Assembly (NCBI RefSeq): GCF_020179835.1
Contig: NZ_JAIUDA010000001.1
Coordinates: forward strand, 620,001-684,000
Direction of reading: 5' to 3'
Source of the DNA: Pantoea sp. alder81
GTDB lineage: Bacteria > Pseudomonadota > Gammaproteobacteria > Enterobacterales > Enterobacteriaceae
Length of the DNA stretch: 64,000 nucleotides
The stretch's first letter is position 1; each line of letters begins with the position of its first letter. Made by a program: the position numbers and the translations under genes. The notes under the pieces were generated by a model. The model was not told where the DNA came from. It did no database searches and saw only the letters and a list, made by a program, of their open reading frames with translations. Below, in pieces: positions 62,582 through 64,000 of this stretch.

Positions 62582-64000
62582 TTATCCGGCACTTTGGCAC
62601 GATCTGATCATGTCCAGCTGCGGTTGGTACTCTTGCGTCTGAATGTTGAACATGCCCAAAACGGTATGGAAAAGATTGTCTTGCGACACTTTCTCGCTCG
62701 CGGCCTGCTGACGTAAGCAGGACTCATTAATGTGGTAAGCCGCAGCATAGCCAGGCGACATCCACATCAGCAGAGGGATGTGTGTCTGCTGTGAAGGGGC
62801 AAACATATAGGGCGCACCGTGCAGGTACATACCGTGTTCGCCCAGCGATTCACCGTGATCCGAGAGATAGACCAGCGCTACATTAAAGCGATCGCTTAAG
62901 GCTTTGAGTTTATCAATGGTGCGACTCACCATATCGTCGGTGTACAGCAGAGAGTTGTCATAGGTATTCACCAACGCCTGATGGTCGCAATCCTGAATCT
63001 GGTTGCTATCGCAGGTTGGCGTGAAGCGACGGAATTCCGCCGGATAGCGCTGATAATAGGCCGGCCCATGGCTACCCATCTGATGCAACACGATAATCCC
63101 ATCATTGTGCAGACTATCAACATAGTTATCAAAACGATGCAGCAGGACATCATCCAGGCAGAAACCATCGTGACAATATTGCGACAGATTCCACTGCGTC
63201 ATATCGGTGTGCGGCACGCGATCGCAGGCACCTTTACAGCCGCCATCATTTTCACGCCACAGTACGCTAACACCAGCATGGGCGAGAATATCTAACACGC
63301 CTTCCTGATGATGCGCCAGATTGGCATCGTAATGCTCACGTGGCATGTTGGAGAACATACAGGGAACGGAAATGGCCGTTTCGGTACCGCAGGAGCTGGC
63401 GTCGGGGTAGTAAATGACCTGCTGTTTTTTCAGTTCAGGGTTGGTTTCACGCGCATAGCCACCCAGTGAAAAGTTCTCGGCACGTCCGGTTTCGCCCACC
63501 ACTAATACCACCAACGTTTTCTTCGGCTCAGCAGCGATCAGCGGGCCTTTTTTGGCATCCTGGCCAATTTTTACCAGCGCCTGACTGTCTTGCAGATAAC
63601 GTTGATCAACGTAATGACCGGTGCCGCTAACAATATTGGCCGGAGTGATCATTTTCACCAGCCCTTTATTGTTGCGAATCAGTGAGGCGTAATCTTTATA
63701 GAACAGCACCGCCATCAGCAGAATCAGCAAAATCGCACCCAGCGCCCCGGCCAGGCGTTGCAGCAGGCTCCACCACCAGCGTTGCCCGGTTTTGATGCGT
63801 ACCATGCAGATGGCGGCGACGGGCACCAACCCCATCAAGATCATCCACACCACATAACCACTGCTGATCAGTGCTCCAGCTTCCTGAGCATCCGACTCAA
63901 ACACGTTTTCGATCATATTGGTGTCAATCACCGTACCGAAACTGTGCATAAAGTAGTTAGCGGCGGCGCTGGCCAGCACCAACAGAATAAGCAGCGGCTT
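62582..64000 (-). CDS. eptA: Lipid A phosphoethanolamine transferase EptA (5' end outside window)
   Basis: About 472 codons of the C-terminal part are present; the frame runs off the window with KPLLILLVLASAAANYF, aligned to TM3 of E. coli EptA (547 residues), so about 75 residues are missing. Two further transmembrane helices follow, then the periplasmic sulfatase-fold domain: VVGETGRAENFSLGGY (metal Glu), SCGTETAISVPCMFS (nucleophile Thr), YLSDHGESLGEHGMYLHG (metal Asp/His). Six or more Cys suggest disulfides. EptA adds phosphoethanolamine to lipid A, lowering negative charge. Confidence 0.9.
   Translation of the reverse strand, partial: KPLLILLVLASAAANYFMHSFGTVIDTNMIENVFESDAQEAGALISSGYVVWMILMGLVPVAAICMVRIKTGQRWWWSLLQRLAGALGAILLILLMAVLFYKDYASLIRNNKGLVKMITPANIVSGTGHYVDQRYLQDSQALVKIGQDAKKGPLIAAEPKKTLVVLVVGETGRAENFSLGGYARETNPELKKQQVIYYPDASSCGTETAISVPCMFSNMPREHYDANLAHHQEGVLDILAHAGVSVLWRENDGGCKGACDRVPHTDMTQWNLSQYCHDGFCLDDVLLHRFDNYVDSLHNDGIIVLHQMGSHGPAYYQRYPAEFRRFTPTCDSNQIQDCDHQALVNTYDNSLLYTDDMVSRTIDKLKALSDRFNVALVYLSDHGESLGEHGMYLHGAPYMFAPSQQTHIPLLMWMSPGYAAAYHINESCLRQQAASEKVSQDNLFHTVLGMFNIQTQEYQPQLDMIRSCQSAG

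Overview
This is an ordinary-looking enterobacterial core-chromosome segment. Gene content and order closely follow the E. coli 37-39 min region, with E. coli-sized proteins. The differences (kduID inserted; pfkB, ves, menI, sodB, ydhP, ydiE and chb absent) and the moderately GC-rich coding sequence suggest a plant-associated Erwiniaceae member, probably Pantoea or a close relative. That assignment is inferred from memory of synteny. I see no phage, IS, integron or CRISPR, and no convincing unknown multi-gene system.

Layout. 1-4017: end of the arginine succinyltransferase operon (astA', astD, astB, astE). 4266-11287: spy, cho, nadE, a Bcr/CflA-type efflux pump, osmE, a DUF6515-like envelope protein, tcyP and ydjM; cho and ydjM each carry a LexA-like box. 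11348-13095: kduI-kduD behind a near-consensus KdgR operator. 13226-16946: hxpB, yniB, yniA, a GhoS-like ydiZ and ydiY. 16960-24456: the translation block thrS-infC(AUU start)-rpmI-rplT-pheM-pheS-pheT-ihfA with its leader peptide and attenuator. 24609-28963: a DUF2502-like protein, btuC-btuE-btuD, nlpC and the anti-FlhDC factor ydiV. 29061-35450: selO, aroH, ppsR, ppsA. 35466-40732: the sRNA gene rprA with an RcsB box, ydiK, ydiJ and an unrecognised 134-residue gene directly behind an almost perfect Fur box. 40996-46691: sufABCDSE. 46716-50426: ldtE, lpp, pykF and three tandem tRNA-Val(GAC) genes. 50522-57912: mdtK, ribE, cfa, punC/punR, purR and the 29-residue cydH (ynhF). 57944-64000: mepH, grxD, rnt, gloA, nemA, nemR and the C-terminal part of eptA.

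How the parts work together. Several genes meet at phosphoenolpyruvate: ppsA makes it, pykF and aroH use it, and ppsR switches PpsA off. Both ppsA and pykF have Cra-like sites placed for opposite effects. Iron and Fe-S functions cluster: suf, grxD and the Fur-box gene. Envelope functions include spy, lpp, ldtE, nlpC, mepH, eptA, osmE and the RcsB-controlled rprA. Electrophile defence (nemR-nemA-gloA) has two NemR-type operators.

Items most worth a second look are the Fur-box orphan gene, the repeated GTTGCGCAAC palindrome around ppsA, pykF and purR/mepH, a 14-bp perfect inverted repeat in front of ppsR, the solitary GhoS-like protein, and the well preserved RprA/RcsB locus.
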